NCBI GenBank assembly: GCA_964526505.1
Contig: CAZGJC010000034.1
Location: 1-19,948, forward strand
Reading direction: 5' to 3'
From: SVTX01 sp964526505
Lineage (GTDB): Bacteria; Bacillota; Clostridia; Oscillospirales; CAG-272
DNA length: 19,948 nucleotides
Within the stretch, counting starts at the first letter, position 1. Each line of letters begins with the position of its first letter. The position numbers were made by a program, and so were the translations under genes. Under the pieces are notes generated by a model that was not told the origin of the DNA, made no database searches, and saw nothing but the letters and a program-made list of their open reading frames with translations. Positions 1-7,969 of the stretch are shown piece by piece.

Positions 1-2
1 TA

Positions 3-71
3 TGCGTTGAAGTTTCATCTTTCGGCGATCGCATTGGTTATAAAGAATTTGTATTGACAGATATAATTTAG
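3..71 (+). CDS. Possible C-terminal end of an upstream gene (partial)
   Basis: The third frame is open from the window edge and ends at a TAG at 69-71. The 22 residues end in KEFVLTDII. Mixed charged and hydrophobic residues and a codon pattern rich in GNN codons make it look like a real protein end. It is too short to assign to a family, and chance is not excluded. No terminator follows it directly; the next hairpin is at 314-348. Confidence 0.35.
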   Translation, partial: CVEVSSFGDRIGYKEFVLTDII

Positions 72-313
72 AAAATGTAAACGATACGAAAAAATACGAA
101 TTATAATTTTGGGGTTTGCAACTTTCGATAGTGTGCGAGCATTCTCCAACTGCACCGCTCTCACAGATATATATTACTCCGGAACAATCGAAGAGTGGGA
201 TAACATTACCAAGAGCAATAACTGGAACGTCAGTACCGGCGACTATACCATACACTGCACCGATGGCGATATTTGGAAAAATAAATTCCCTAAATATAGG
301 GGATTGTATTTCG
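67..313 (+). pseudogene. BspA-type leucine-rich-repeat protein remnant
   Basis: The frame is open from 67 and encodes the segment AFSNCTALTDIYYSGTIEEW, followed by a TIHCTDGDI stretch. This is the typical last LRR_5/BspA module of clostridial surface proteins, in which an NCTALTDIYYSG core is followed by a short beta tail. Nothing upstream in this frame is a signal peptide or further repeats: a TAA at 64-66 closes it. No ribosome binding site precedes the only possible start, a TTG at 109. The frame then runs on through the terminator at 314-348 and into the antisense of malQ, so the natural stop is gone. I read it as the 3' scrap of a deleted surface protein gene. A short expressed fragment is less likely. 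Confidence 0.55.
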
Positions 314-348
314 TAAAAAAACTGCACGGAATCTCCGTGCAGTTTTTT
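314..348. terminator. Bidirectional intrinsic terminator
   Basis: A perfect 10-bp stem ACTGCACGGA (321-330) pairs with TCCGTGCAGT (334-343) around a 3-nt loop. It is flanked by seven A on the left and six T on the right, so it can end transcripts from both sides. On the minus strand it lies 17 bp past the malQ stop. Confidence 0.9.
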
Positions 349-364
349 ACTTGCCCCGTAAACC

Positions 365-1861
365 TTAAACTTTTTTTCTCCCCGACGCTTCTGCTACGTC
401 AAGTATTTTCTTGCAAAGCCGTGCATTGTTGTATCGAGGACTTACCCTCCAAGTCCAGTTTCCCGATGCTTTGGACGGTACGTTCATGCGTCCTTTGTCG
501 TTTGTCAGTTCAAGATAATCCTGCATGGGAATCATAGCCAAATTGGCACGAGACTTCATCGCAAGATTTATAGTCGCATAGGTTGCACTTTGCCCCTTTT
601 CTCTCTTGCATTCACGCTTGAACCGTTTTAGCGATTCACCGTTAAGTGAAGAATACCAACTCTTCGTGCAGTCCGAGTCGTGTGTGCTTGAATAAACTAT
701 GCAGTTGTCGCACTCAAACATCCGAGGTAGGTATTCGCTGTCATCATTGTAAAACGCAAACTGTAACACTTTCATTCCGGGGAAATCTGTGTATTTGAGG
801 AGTTCCCGAACGTCATCTGTGATAAATCCGAGATCCTCCGCTATAATCTTCGCTTGCGGAAATTCCGCCTTGACCGCATCGAATAATTCCTTACCCGGTG
901 CCTCACGCCAACGACCGTTTCTTGCCGTACCCTCGCCCGCAATAATGGAGTAGTAACTTGCAAATCCACGGAAATGGTCTATTCTGAGTAAATCGTAGAG
1001 AGCAAAACACTTTTTTATACGCTCAATCCACCAAACAAATCCGTCGTTCTTCATCCGCTCCCAATTGTATATGGGATTTCCCCAAAGTTGACCGTCCTCT
1101 GCATATGCGTCGGGCGGACATCCGGCAACGATAATCGGATTGTAATCGTCGTCAAGTAAAAACTGATCCGTTGCACGCCAAACGTCCATGCTGTCGTGGG
1201 CGACGTATATCGGTAGATCTCCGATAATGGAAATTCCTTTTGACTTCGCATATGCATGCAAACTGTCCCATTGCCTTGTGAATTCGTATTGCACCCATTT
1301 CCAAAAATCACACTCCGGTTTGAATTCATCCGTATGTAAAACAGCCCTGTCGTGGTCTTTGTGACACTTTTCCCACGTAACCCACGGAGCATATCCGTAA
1401 TGTACTTTCAGTGCCATAAATAATGCATAATCGTCAATCCATGAGGCGTTATCATTGCAAAACGAGACGTAATCCGAATTTTCGCAAAATCTTGAATGTG
1501 CAAGACGTAAAAGCGGATATCGATTACCGAATAGCCACCCGTAGTCAATCCTGTCACCTGTAAAACGATTGCTTGATAACTCATCGGCAGTTAAAAGTTG
1601 TTTGTCCTTTAAAATGTCAAGATCGATAAAATACGGGTTTCCCGCCACCGACGCAGGCGACTGATACGGACTGTCCCCGTATGACGTTGGATTGAGCGGT
1701 AATACCTGCCAACAGGTTTGACCGCTCCTGTCGAGAAAATCAATAAAATCAAAAGCACTCTTGCCGAACGACCCAATGCCGTAGTGTGACGGTAGTGAAG
1801 ATATCGGCATAAGAATACCGCACTTGTGTGTAAATCCGAAGTTTTTTTTGCAGTTGTCCAA
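365..1861 (-). CDS. malQ: 4-alpha-glucanotransferase (amylomaltase, GH77)
   Basis: This cytoplasmic disproportionating enzyme moves alpha-1,4-glucan segments between maltodextrins, as in maltose/maltodextrin or glycogen use. At 498 residues it is the usual length for bacterial GH77. Visible hallmarks are the N-terminal LPSHYGIGSFG and WQVLPLNPTS motifs (about 23-60), LRIDHFRGF with the nucleophile Asp295, IAEDLG with the acid/base Glu342, and STHDSD with the third catalytic Asp395. The usual GTHDNDT motif is slightly altered to STHDSDC. The start is a TTG at 1859-1861. It is preferred because a GAGAGGA ribosome binding site lies about 8 bases upstream; the first ATG (residue 18) would cut into the first conserved strand. 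It is transcribed alone from the promoter at 1905-1933 and ends at the terminator at 314-348. Confidence 0.95.
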   Translation of the reverse strand: MDNCKKNFGFTHKCGILMPISSLPSHYGIGSFGKSAFDFIDFLDRSGQTCWQVLPLNPTSYGDSPYQSPASVAGNPYFIDLDILKDKQLLTADELSSNRFTGDRIDYGWLFGNRYPLLRLAHSRFCENSDYVSFCNDNASWIDDYALFMALKVHYGYAPWVTWEKCHKDHDRAVLHTDEFKPECDFWKWVQYEFTRQWDSLHAYAKSKGISIIGDLPIYVAHDSMDVWRATDQFLLDDDYNPIIVAGCPPDAYAEDGQLWGNPIYNWERMKNDGFVWWIERIKKCFALYDLLRIDHFRGFASYYSIIAGEGTARNGRWREAPGKELFDAVKAEFPQAKIIAEDLGFITDDVRELLKYTDFPGMKVLQFAFYNDDSEYLPRMFECDNCIVYSSTHDSDCTKSWYSSLNGESLKRFKRECKREKGQSATYATINLAMKSRANLAMIPMQDYLELTNDKGRMNVPSKASGNWTWRVSPRYNNARLCKKILDVAEASGRKKV

Positions 1862-1904
1862 AACTTTTGTCCTCTCGTATCATCGGAAAATTTGTACTGT
1901 AATT

Positions 1905-1933
1905 ATTATATCATCGTAAATGATTTGTGTCAA
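1905..1933 (-). promoter_or_regulatory. malQ promoter
   Basis: On the minus strand a perfect TTGACA (1928-1933) is separated by 17 bp from a perfect TATAAT (1905-1910). This is a full sigma-A consensus about 45 bp upstream of the malQ start. No obvious operator repeat or catabolite response element was seen. Confidence 0.85.
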
Positions 1934-1957
1934 TCAAAATTTGCATATTGCCGAGCG

Positions 1958-1986
1958 TTGATTTTTCGGCGTTTCGGTGATATAAT
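1958..1986 (+). promoter_or_regulatory. Promoter of the two-component operon
   Basis: TTGATT (1958-1963), 17 bp, then TATAAT (1981-1986), with a TG one base before the -10 box (extended -10). It is back to back with the malQ promoter and about 70 bp upstream of the response regulator start. Confidence 0.75.
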
Positions 1987-2057
1987 AAATATAAATACAA
2001 ATTTTTAGTCTGAATTAAGTGTGACATAGTAATATATTGAGAGACGGAGGTGATAAA

Positions 2058-2732
2058 ATGCGTATTTTAGTGGCAGAGGATGACCCGAAATTGCTTAAAA
2101 GCCTTGTGCATATATTCAAAACGAATAATTATGCCGTCGATGGTGTTCTGACGGGAAGTGAAGCGTATGATTACGCTATGTCAGACGAATATGACGGACT
2201 TGTCCTTGATATTATGATGCCCGATATGGACGGATTAACGTTGCTTAAATCCTTGCGTCAAAACGGTATTTCCACACCGGCATTGTTTTTGAGTGCAAGG
2301 ACGGAGGTTTATCAGCGTGTTGAGGGTCTTGATGCGGGAGCCGACGACTATTTGCCTAAACCGTTTTCAATTCCCGAACTTTTGGCACGGGTCAGAGCGA
2401 TGCTCCGCAGAAAAGATAACTTCACCCCGAACTTGCTTGTATTCGGTGACCTGCAACTCAATTGCTCAACCTACGAACTTTATTGTAACGATAAAAAACA
2501 AACCCTCAGCGGAAAAGAATTTCAGGTTATGGAAATGCTTATGCGACATGCCGGTATGGTTGTCGGAAGCGAGCAAATCATCACGCATATCTGGGGCTGG
2601 GATACGGAAGTAAATATAAGCGTCATATGGGTTCATATATCAAATATACGAAAAAAACTTGACGCCGTAGGTACACGTGTAAAAATCAAATTTATACGTG
2701 ACGCAGGATATTCTTTGGAGGACGAGCGGTGA
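2058..2732 (+). CDS. OmpR/PhoB-family response regulator
   Basis: This is a 224-residue DNA-binding response regulator acting in the cytoplasm with the kinase encoded next to it. The receiver domain (about 1-115) has acidic residues Asp8 and Asp9, phosphoacceptor Asp51 in VLDIMMPDMDG, Ser79 and Lys101 (YLPKPF). A winged helix-turn-helix domain follows (about 125-222) with LSGKEFQVMEMLMRH and a C-terminal IRDAGYSL wing. The ATG at 2058 is chosen because GGAGGTG lies 5 bases upstream; the reading frame also contains a TTG 21 bp earlier with no ribosome site. Its stop overlaps the kinase start by 4 bases (GTGA), so translation is probably coupled. The signal and target genes are not shown by the sequence; the lipoprotein at 4020 is a candidate target. 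Confidence 0.93.
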   Translation: MRILVAEDDPKLLKSLVHIFKTNNYAVDGVLTGSEAYDYAMSDEYDGLVLDIMMPDMDGLTLLKSLRQNGISTPALFLSARTEVYQRVEGLDAGADDYLPKPFSIPELLARVRAMLRRKDNFTPNLLVFGDLQLNCSTYELYCNDKKQTLSGKEFQVMEMLMRHAGMVVGSEQIITHIWGWDTEVNISVIWVHISNIRKKLDAVGTRVKIKFIRDAGYSLEDER

Positions 2733-3967
2733 TAAAATTACTTCGGAAAAAGTTTATCCTGATTAGTGCCGCATCGGTTTTTGCGGTCGTCGGTATAATC
2801 TTCATAGCAATTGCAATATTGAATTATACTTCCGTGAATGCAACACTTGATACACTTACCGATACGATATCCGAGGGCAATGGCGTTTTTCCCGATTGGT
2901 TTGACAATAACCACACTCAAAATTCCGAAAAACCGTCGGATAAGCCGAAAGCGGACTTCATAACGCCCGATACGAGGTATTCAACACGCCATTTTACAGT
3001 CTGGCTTGACGCCGACGGTGAGGTTGACAGAATAAATACGGAGTTTATTCGGTCTGTCAGTGAGACGGATGCGGTTATGTATGCCGAAAGTGCGTTTGAT
3101 AATGACAAAACTCGGGGATGGATAGGCGAGTTCCGCTATAAAAAATATTCACTTCCGAACGGCGAGGCGGTTGTGTTCGTTGACGGCACAATGAGCCGTA
3201 GATCTCTTGCTCAAACTCTGGGTATATCCGCCGTCGTTTTGATTTTCTCGTCTGTCGTTATTTTGCTTTTGATAGTGTTGCTGTCGGGTAAAATAATTAA
3301 ACCCGTAGGCGAAAGTTATGAAAAACAAAAACAGTTTATAACCGATGCAAATCACGAACTTAAAACTCCGCTTACTCTTATACTTGCAAATCTTGATATT
3401 GCGGAGAGCGAAGTCGGTAAAAACGAATGGCTTGACGATATCCGAGACGAGGGACAGCGAATGGCTGAACTTGTAAATCAATTGGTCGAACTTTCCCGTA
3501 TGGATGAAGAGAAACATAAGATATGCGAATCCGAAATAAAAATAGGAGAGATGATATCCGAAACCGTTGCCGAATTTGAAAGTATTGCCAATGAGCGTGG
3601 CAAAAGCCTTGCATGCGACGTTGACAGAGAAGTGACGTGCTCGGGAGATGAGGTTATGCTTCGCCGTCTTGTCGGAATTTTGATGGAAAATGCGGTAAAA
3701 TATTGTGATGGTGGCGGTGAGATTTTCGTGTCGCTTAAAAAACACAGAAAAATAATTATCACGATTGAAAATACGTATGAGGAAGTAAATTCTCTTGAAC
3801 TTTCAAAATTGTTCGATAGATTTTACCGTGCCGATAAAGCGAGAAAATTCACGGGTGGGTACGGTGTCGGTCTTTCGATTGCAAAATCAATTGTCGAAAA
3901 ACATAAGGGCGAAATATATGCGTATAAAAAAGATAATACGCATATAGGATTTAAAGTAATACTTTGA
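2729..3967 (+). CDS. Membrane sensor histidine kinase
   Basis: A 412-residue sensor kinase paired with the preceding response regulator. It begins with GTG, overlapping the regulator stop. Two membrane segments (about 9-32 and 165-187) enclose an extracellular sensor of about 130 residues. That region has a Ser/Lys/Asp-rich stretch, no cysteines, and no known domain that I recognise. The dimerisation/phosphoacceptor region has DANHELKTPLT with His209. The ATPase domain has an N-box (LMENAVKYC, Asn321), an F-box-like LFDRFYRADKAR and a GGYGVGLSIAK glycine box. The first glycine box (DxGxG) is not recognisable; I recall this from other clostridial kinases with FYRADKSR-type F-boxes, so it need not mean loss of activity. 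The ligand is unknown. Confidence 0.92.
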   Translation: MIKLLRKKFILISAASVFAVVGIIFIAIAILNYTSVNATLDTLTDTISEGNGVFPDWFDNNHTQNSEKPSDKPKADFITPDTRYSTRHFTVWLDADGEVDRINTEFIRSVSETDAVMYAESAFDNDKTRGWIGEFRYKKYSLPNGEAVVFVDGTMSRRSLAQTLGISAVVLIFSSVVILLLIVLLSGKIIKPVGESYEKQKQFITDANHELKTPLTLILANLDIAESEVGKNEWLDDIRDEGQRMAELVNQLVELSRMDEEKHKICESEIKIGEMISETVAEFESIANERGKSLACDVDREVTCSGDEVMLRRLVGILMENAVKYCDGGGEIFVSLKKHRKIIITIENTYEEVNSLELSKLFDRFYRADKARKFTGGYGVGLSIAKSIVEKHKGEIYAYKKDNTHIGFKVIL

Positions 3968-4019
3968 GTGTCGGTCCCGTACAATAAAACAGATTAAATT
4001 TATTTTAAGGAAATTTATT

Positions 4020-4679
4020 ATGAGAAAAACAAAAATTTTGTGCTTGACTCTTGCACTTGTCTTGGTAACTGTCGGTGCAGTTGGACTTTCGTCTTGTTCA
4101 AAGTCGAATTACGAAAATTGCGAAGTTTACGGAAAAGTAACCGAGATAAACGGTACGAAAGTCACTCTTTCATTGATAAACACCCCCGAGATGCCGAGCG
4201 GAGAAATGGGAATGCCCGGCGAAAACGTAGGGTTTACAATGCCGGATGGTAACAGACCCGATATGGGTGAGATTCCGTCAGAATTTGAGTGGGGCAACGG
4301 TGACGGTATTTTTGAGGAAAATACCGAAGATGACGGTTTTGACGAAAATTTCGGTCAGTTGCCCGACGGAGACGGTATGATGGATGATGATATCACTCCT
4401 CCCGAAATTCCGACGGGAGATATGGGAAACTTTGGCGGCGGAATGGGTATGAACGGAAATAAACCCGACGATATGTTTTCCGAGAGTGGGGAAGTTGTTA
4501 CGCTTATATTGACGGACGCAATGCTTGAAGATTTGTCTGTGGGCGATTTGGTAATTGTCAAATTCGGCGATAACGGCAAAGTCGAAAGTGTAGAGAAGAT
4601 GAACGTCGGTGATATGGGCGGAGCGAAATTCGATAATCCTCAGGGTGGAGGAGATATTCCTCCCGAACCCAAACAGTAA
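4020..4679 (+). CDS. Met/Gly/Asp-rich lipoprotein, function unknown
   Basis: A 219-residue predicted lipoprotein. A basic and hydrophobic N-terminus leads to a lipobox LSSC with Cys26. Residues 35-54 (EVYGKVTEINGTKVTLSL) and 158-193 (VVTLILTDAMLEDLSVGDLV onward) look like the two halves of one small beta-barrel. They are split by a low-complexity insert (about 55-155) rich in Met, Gly, Pro, Asp and Glu, with many GEMGMPG- and DMGNFGGGMGM-like stretches and no His. The C-terminus is again Gly/Pro-rich. The ATG has AAGG 9 bases upstream and lies 52 bp after the kinase stop with no terminator between, so it is probably the third gene of the two-component operon. The Met-rich insert could bind a soft metal or could be an exposed flexible spacer; neither is proven. 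Confidence 0.8.
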   Translation: MRKTKILCLTLALVLVTVGAVGLSSCSKSNYENCEVYGKVTEINGTKVTLSLINTPEMPSGEMGMPGENVGFTMPDGNRPDMGEIPSEFEWGNGDGIFEENTEDDGFDENFGQLPDGDGMMDDDITPPEIPTGDMGNFGGGMGMNGNKPDDMFSESGEVVTLILTDAMLEDLSVGDLVIVKFGDNGKVESVEKMNVGDMGGAKFDNPQGGGDIPPEPKQ

Positions 4680-4681
4680 AT

Positions 4682-4712
4682 AAAAAAGGTGTGACACTGT
4701 CACACCTTTTTT
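4682..4712. terminator. Bidirectional intrinsic terminator between convergent operons
   Basis: GGTGTGA (4688-4694) pairs with TCACACC (4700-4706) around CACTG, flanked by six A on the left and six T on the right. It ends the two-component/lipoprotein operon and, on the other strand, the ECF operon whose last stop codon is at 4711-4713. Confidence 0.9.
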
Positions 4713-5436
4713 ATTTTCCGCCGAAAATTCCGAATTTTGTTTTTATTCTGTCAAGTTTTGATAAAAACGGATTTGTAAGAATAAGTAAAAATATTACGTT
4801 TGAAACGGCATAAATCGCCATGGTGCCGAAACTTGTAAGTATGCAGGCGTAGTATCGGGCGAGATTAAAATAACCGTCAATCGAAAGTACCGTCCATACG
4901 TCCATCATAAGCGAGAAAAGTACGCCACCGAGTATTCCCATAAGGGATAGAGTTATTTTGCCGGGTCTTTTTTTTCTTTTTGAAAATATAAGCCCCGATA
5001 TAAATCCGATAAGAGCCCACGAAACCATTTGAAACGGCGTCCAAGGACCCTGTCCGAAATACATATTTGATACAACAGCGGATAAACTTCCGACTAAAAA
5101 TCCCGACTCGGCACCGAGGGCTATTCCCGATATGACCGTTATTGCTGTTACGGGCTTGAAAGACGGTATCGGAGCGAATATAATTCTGCCTATAACGGAA
5201 AACGCCGTCATAACCGCAATTATTACCGCCTCCCTTGCCCCGTTTTTTCCTTTTTCGAATTTTATGAAAAAGGGAACGCAAGACAAAAATGCAACTATAA
5301 CGGATATGATATTGTATCTTTTTTCTTTAAATAGCCAAACCAAAAAAACAAGTGCGAGAAAAATAAGCAGAAAAGTCAGACGTAAAGCGTGTATACGCCA
5401 TTTTCGACTTGTTGATTTTTTTTGATTGTTATCCAT
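4711..5436 (-). CDS. ECF transporter S component (likely cobalamin/corrinoid)
   Basis: A 241-residue integral membrane protein with about seven hydrophobic segments, the last gene of the ECF operon. The core (about 67-222) shows features of substrate-binding S components: an alanine-rich helix start GAREAVIIAVMTAFSVIGR, then FKPVTAITVISGIALGAESG, a small-residue helix GFLVGSLSAVVSN and a FGQGPWTPFQM turn. Two extra N-terminal hydrophobic segments (about 18-60) make it longer than the usual 170-210 residues. The ATG at 5434-5436 overlaps the end of the ATPase gene by 8 bases. The longer reading frame upstream has no support. The vitamin cannot be read from the sequence; cobalamin is inferred from the riboswitch and the DUF4430 proteins in the same operon. 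A different vitamin S component remains possible. Confidence 0.8.
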   Translation of the reverse strand: MDNNQKKSTSRKWRIHALRLTFLLIFLALVFLVWLFKEKRYNIISVIVAFLSCVPFFIKFEKGKNGAREAVIIAVMTAFSVIGRIIFAPIPSFKPVTAITVISGIALGAESGFLVGSLSAVVSNMYFGQGPWTPFQMVSWALIGFISGLIFSKRKKRPGKITLSLMGILGGVLFSLMMDVWTVLSIDGYFNLARYYACILTSFGTMAIYAVSNVIFLLILTNPFLSKLDRIKTKFGIFGGK

Positions 5437-7108
5437 CTTTTTTACCGTTTTCCTCACATAATTTAATTGCCATGTCCACGGTAACGGCATTTTCAAAATA
5501 CGGGCGTGTCATTCTTGCAATGGCGGTTGTGTAGTATCTGTTGGAAGAAAAGAAGGTTACCCTGTCTGTGCATGATACTATTTGCCCGTCGAAGAAAGTT
5601 GCACATCTGTCGCTGTATTCTGCCGCAAATTCCACGTCGTGTGTAACCATAATTATGGTTTTTCCTTTTGCCTTTTGAGACAGCAAGAGTTTTGCAAACT
5701 TTATTTTCGAATAAGCGTCAAGTCCTTTTGTAGGCTCGTCAAGTAGAATTATTTGCGGTTTCGCAAGTAATATTTTGGCAAACGCAACCATTTGCCTTTC
5801 ACCGCCCGATAAATCCGACGGGTGCATGCCGTAAAGCCCCTCTATGCCCATTTCTTTTGCCATATGGTCAGTCTCACGCTTTGCGTCCTCGTCCTTGTAT
5901 CCGAGAAATTTAACGCTCCGGCAAAGGTCGTCGTATACGTTGTCGCATATAAATACGTCCTGCGGATTTTGAGGCAATACGGCGATGTTTTGGCGGTAAA
6001 GGGAATTGCCCGTGTATTTGTCGAGCCGTTTTTGCAAAAGCAAAACTTTACCGCTGTATGGCTTGTATAATCCCGACAGAACTTTGAGTAAAGTCGTTTT
6101 TCCCGCACCGTTTGCACCGAGTATGCATAAGATCTCGTTTTCGTATACTTTAAGACAAAGACCGTGTAAGACGTCCGGGGAAGAACGCAGATATCTGAAA
6201 TATGCGTCTTTAACTTCAAGTATAACCTTGTCGGAAGTCTCAAACGCTTTTGTGTCCAAGTGAGTTTTTTGGTGATTGAAATTGTCTCTTATATATCGCT
6301 TTCCCTCATTTACGTCAATGGGACATTCACACTCACCGCCGAATTTCGCAAATAGCCTCACCGATGAGGGCATTCCGACGGATAATTTATGCACACCCCC
6401 ACCAACGGATAAATGCGTGCCTATATTCTTAGGCGTGTCGCAAAGATGTATTTTGGACTTGTCCATAAGAATAATGCGTGAAGCCATGGAAAATACGTCT
6501 TCGAGTCTGTGCTCCGCAATAATTACGGTAACTCCGAGTTGGCTGTTAACTCTTTTTACGGCGTTTAAAAATTCCATTGAAGTTATCGGGTCGAGTTGAG
6601 ACGTCGGCTCGTCAAGTATAAGCACTCTCGGATCCATAACCATAACAGAGGCAAGAGCCAGCAGTTGCCTCTGCCCACCGGATAGGTCGCATATTTTTTT
6701 GCGATACCATTCTCCTATTCCGAAAAAACCGCATACCTCCGCCACTCTTCTGCGGATTTCGTCGCTCTCCACACCGAGATTTTCAAGTCCGAAGGCAAGT
6801 TCGCTCCAAACGGTGTCAGTTACGTTTTGATTGTCGGGGTTCTGCATAACAAACCCGATTTCGCATGCTGACCTGTATTCGTCGAGGCTTTCAATATCAC
6901 TGCCGTCGTATTTTATTACGCCTTCAAGTTTGCCCTCGGGTCGAAGTTGATTTTTAAACAGCCTCAAAAGTGTGGTTTTACCGCAACCCGATTCACCGCA
7001 AAGAAGAATAAATTCTCCGCTGTCTACGTTTAGATTTATTCCTTCAAGTGACGGGGACGTGGCACCGTTGTAGGTAAATTTTAAATTTTCAATTTCAAAT
7101 AATGCCAT
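5429..7108 (-). CDS. Fused double ATPase of the ECF transporter (EcfA-EcfA')
   Basis: A 559-residue protein carrying two complete ABC ATPase domains that power the ECF module. Domain 1 has Walker A GESGCGKT (38-45), Q-loop VMQNPDNQ, signature LSGGQ (142-146), Walker B LILDEP with Glu167, and switch His200. Domain 2 has Walker A GANGAGKT (331-338), LSGGE (433-437), ILLDEP with Glu458, and His490. The linker between them (about 225-295) is long and not recognisable. Most ECF transporters use two separate ATPase genes; here they are fused, so the stoichiometry is fixed at one plus one. The ATG has GGAGAA about 6 bases upstream and overlaps the end of ecfT by 28 bases. The C-terminal 70 residues past the second ATPase core are an extension of unknown role. 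Confidence 0.93.
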   Translation of the reverse strand: MALFEIENLKFTYNGATSPSLEGINLNVDSGEFILLCGESGCGKTTLLRLFKNQLRPEGKLEGVIKYDGSDIESLDEYRSACEIGFVMQNPDNQNVTDTVWSELAFGLENLGVESDEIRRRVAEVCGFFGIGEWYRKKICDLSGGQRQLLALASVMVMDPRVLILDEPTSQLDPITSMEFLNAVKRVNSQLGVTVIIAEHRLEDVFSMASRIILMDKSKIHLCDTPKNIGTHLSVGGGVHKLSVGMPSSVRLFAKFGGECECPIDVNEGKRYIRDNFNHQKTHLDTKAFETSDKVILEVKDAYFRYLRSSPDVLHGLCLKVYENEILCILGANGAGKTTLLKVLSGLYKPYSGKVLLLQKRLDKYTGNSLYRQNIAVLPQNPQDVFICDNVYDDLCRSVKFLGYKDEDAKRETDHMAKEMGIEGLYGMHPSDLSGGERQMVAFAKILLAKPQIILLDEPTKGLDAYSKIKFAKLLLSQKAKGKTIIMVTHDVEFAAEYSDRCATFFDGQIVSCTDRVTFFSSNRYYTTAIARMTRPYFENAVTVDMAIKLCEENGKKDG

Positions 7109-7962
7109 AAAATATTCTCCTTTACCTCAACGAAAACGGGTAAAAACGCAAGTATTAAAACCGACGTGTACAAAATCGTGATGCTCGTACCCGTCGGAAA
7201 ATTTGATATTACGGGATAAAAATCGAAATCTCCTACGCCTTTCATAATTAAAATAATGCTTAAAATTCCCAAAATGCCCGTAACCGCCGAAAATATGCCG
7301 TCACTGACGGAAAACTTGTAATTTGAATAACTGCTTCTGCCGTGTAATCCGTAGCCTCTCGCTCTCATACTGTCGGCACATTCAACCGAATTTTCAAGAG
7401 AGTTTGTAAGTAAAACCGAAAGTACTCTGAACTTTGCCTTTATGCGGTCGAAAAATCCGTCCGTGGTGTATAAACCTAACGTGCGTTGTGACTCGTCGAT
7501 TTCCTCGAATTTTTTCTTCATTCTCGGAATGAATCCGAGAGTCATAGAGAGTATAAGCGAAAGTTTTGGGAATTTTCGTCCGAAAATATAAATAAACTTT
7601 TCACTTGTAAATACGTAACTGAAAGAGGAGCAAATGAAGAAAACGCAAGCCAGCGTCGTGGCAGAACATAGCCCGTATAAAGTTGCTTCAAGCGTTATAG
7701 GTGTGTCGTTTATAAAAATAAGAACCGTGTTTCCTTTGTGTACGAAAAGGGAATTGGTAAAAGCGATTATGATTATTACGGGTAAGGTATAAGCGAGTCT
7801 TGAAAAAGCCTTTTTCGCACCGCATAAAATACCGTAAAAAATAACGTTGCAGGAAAAGCAAACGGCAACAACAACGGGATTTTGCACCGTTGTGCATATC
7901 AGTAGAATAAATATAAAATATATAAGAGCCGATATTGGGTGTAATCTGTCAAAATATCTCAT
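7081..7962 (-). CDS. ecfT: ECF transporter transmembrane component EcfT
   Basis: A 293-residue membrane protein with several hydrophobic segments (about 11-47, 57-72, 93-117, and two or three after 215). A charged cytoplasmic coupling region lies in the middle. The second coupling motif SMRARG (198-203, in ECADSMRARGYG) is canonical for EcfT and contacts an ATPase groove. The first motif, normally x-A-R-G, appears as QRTLG (159-163) in DESQRTLG and is degenerate. The start is the ATG at 7960-7962: GTGAGG lies 6 bases upstream and its TGA is also the stop codon of the preceding receptor gene. Longer starts would overlap that gene and have no ribosome site. EcfT would link the S component at 4711 to the fused ATPase at 5429. 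Confidence 0.88.
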   Translation of the reverse strand: MRYFDRLHPISALIYFIFILLICTTVQNPVVVAVCFSCNVIFYGILCGAKKAFSRLAYTLPVIIIIAFTNSLFVHKGNTVLIFINDTPITLEATLYGLCSATTLACVFFICSSFSYVFTSEKFIYIFGRKFPKLSLILSMTLGFIPRMKKKFEEIDESQRTLGLYTTDGFFDRIKAKFRVLSVLLTNSLENSVECADSMRARGYGLHGRSSYSNYKFSVSDGIFSAVTGILGILSIILIMKGVGDFDFYPVISNFPTGTSITILYTSVLILAFLPVFVEVKENILWHYLKLKI

Positions 7963-7969
7963 AAATACC

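Noticed and set aside
3149..3745. Minus-strand frame of 198 residues
   Set aside because: It is antisense to the histidine kinase, with no start signals and shadow-like composition.
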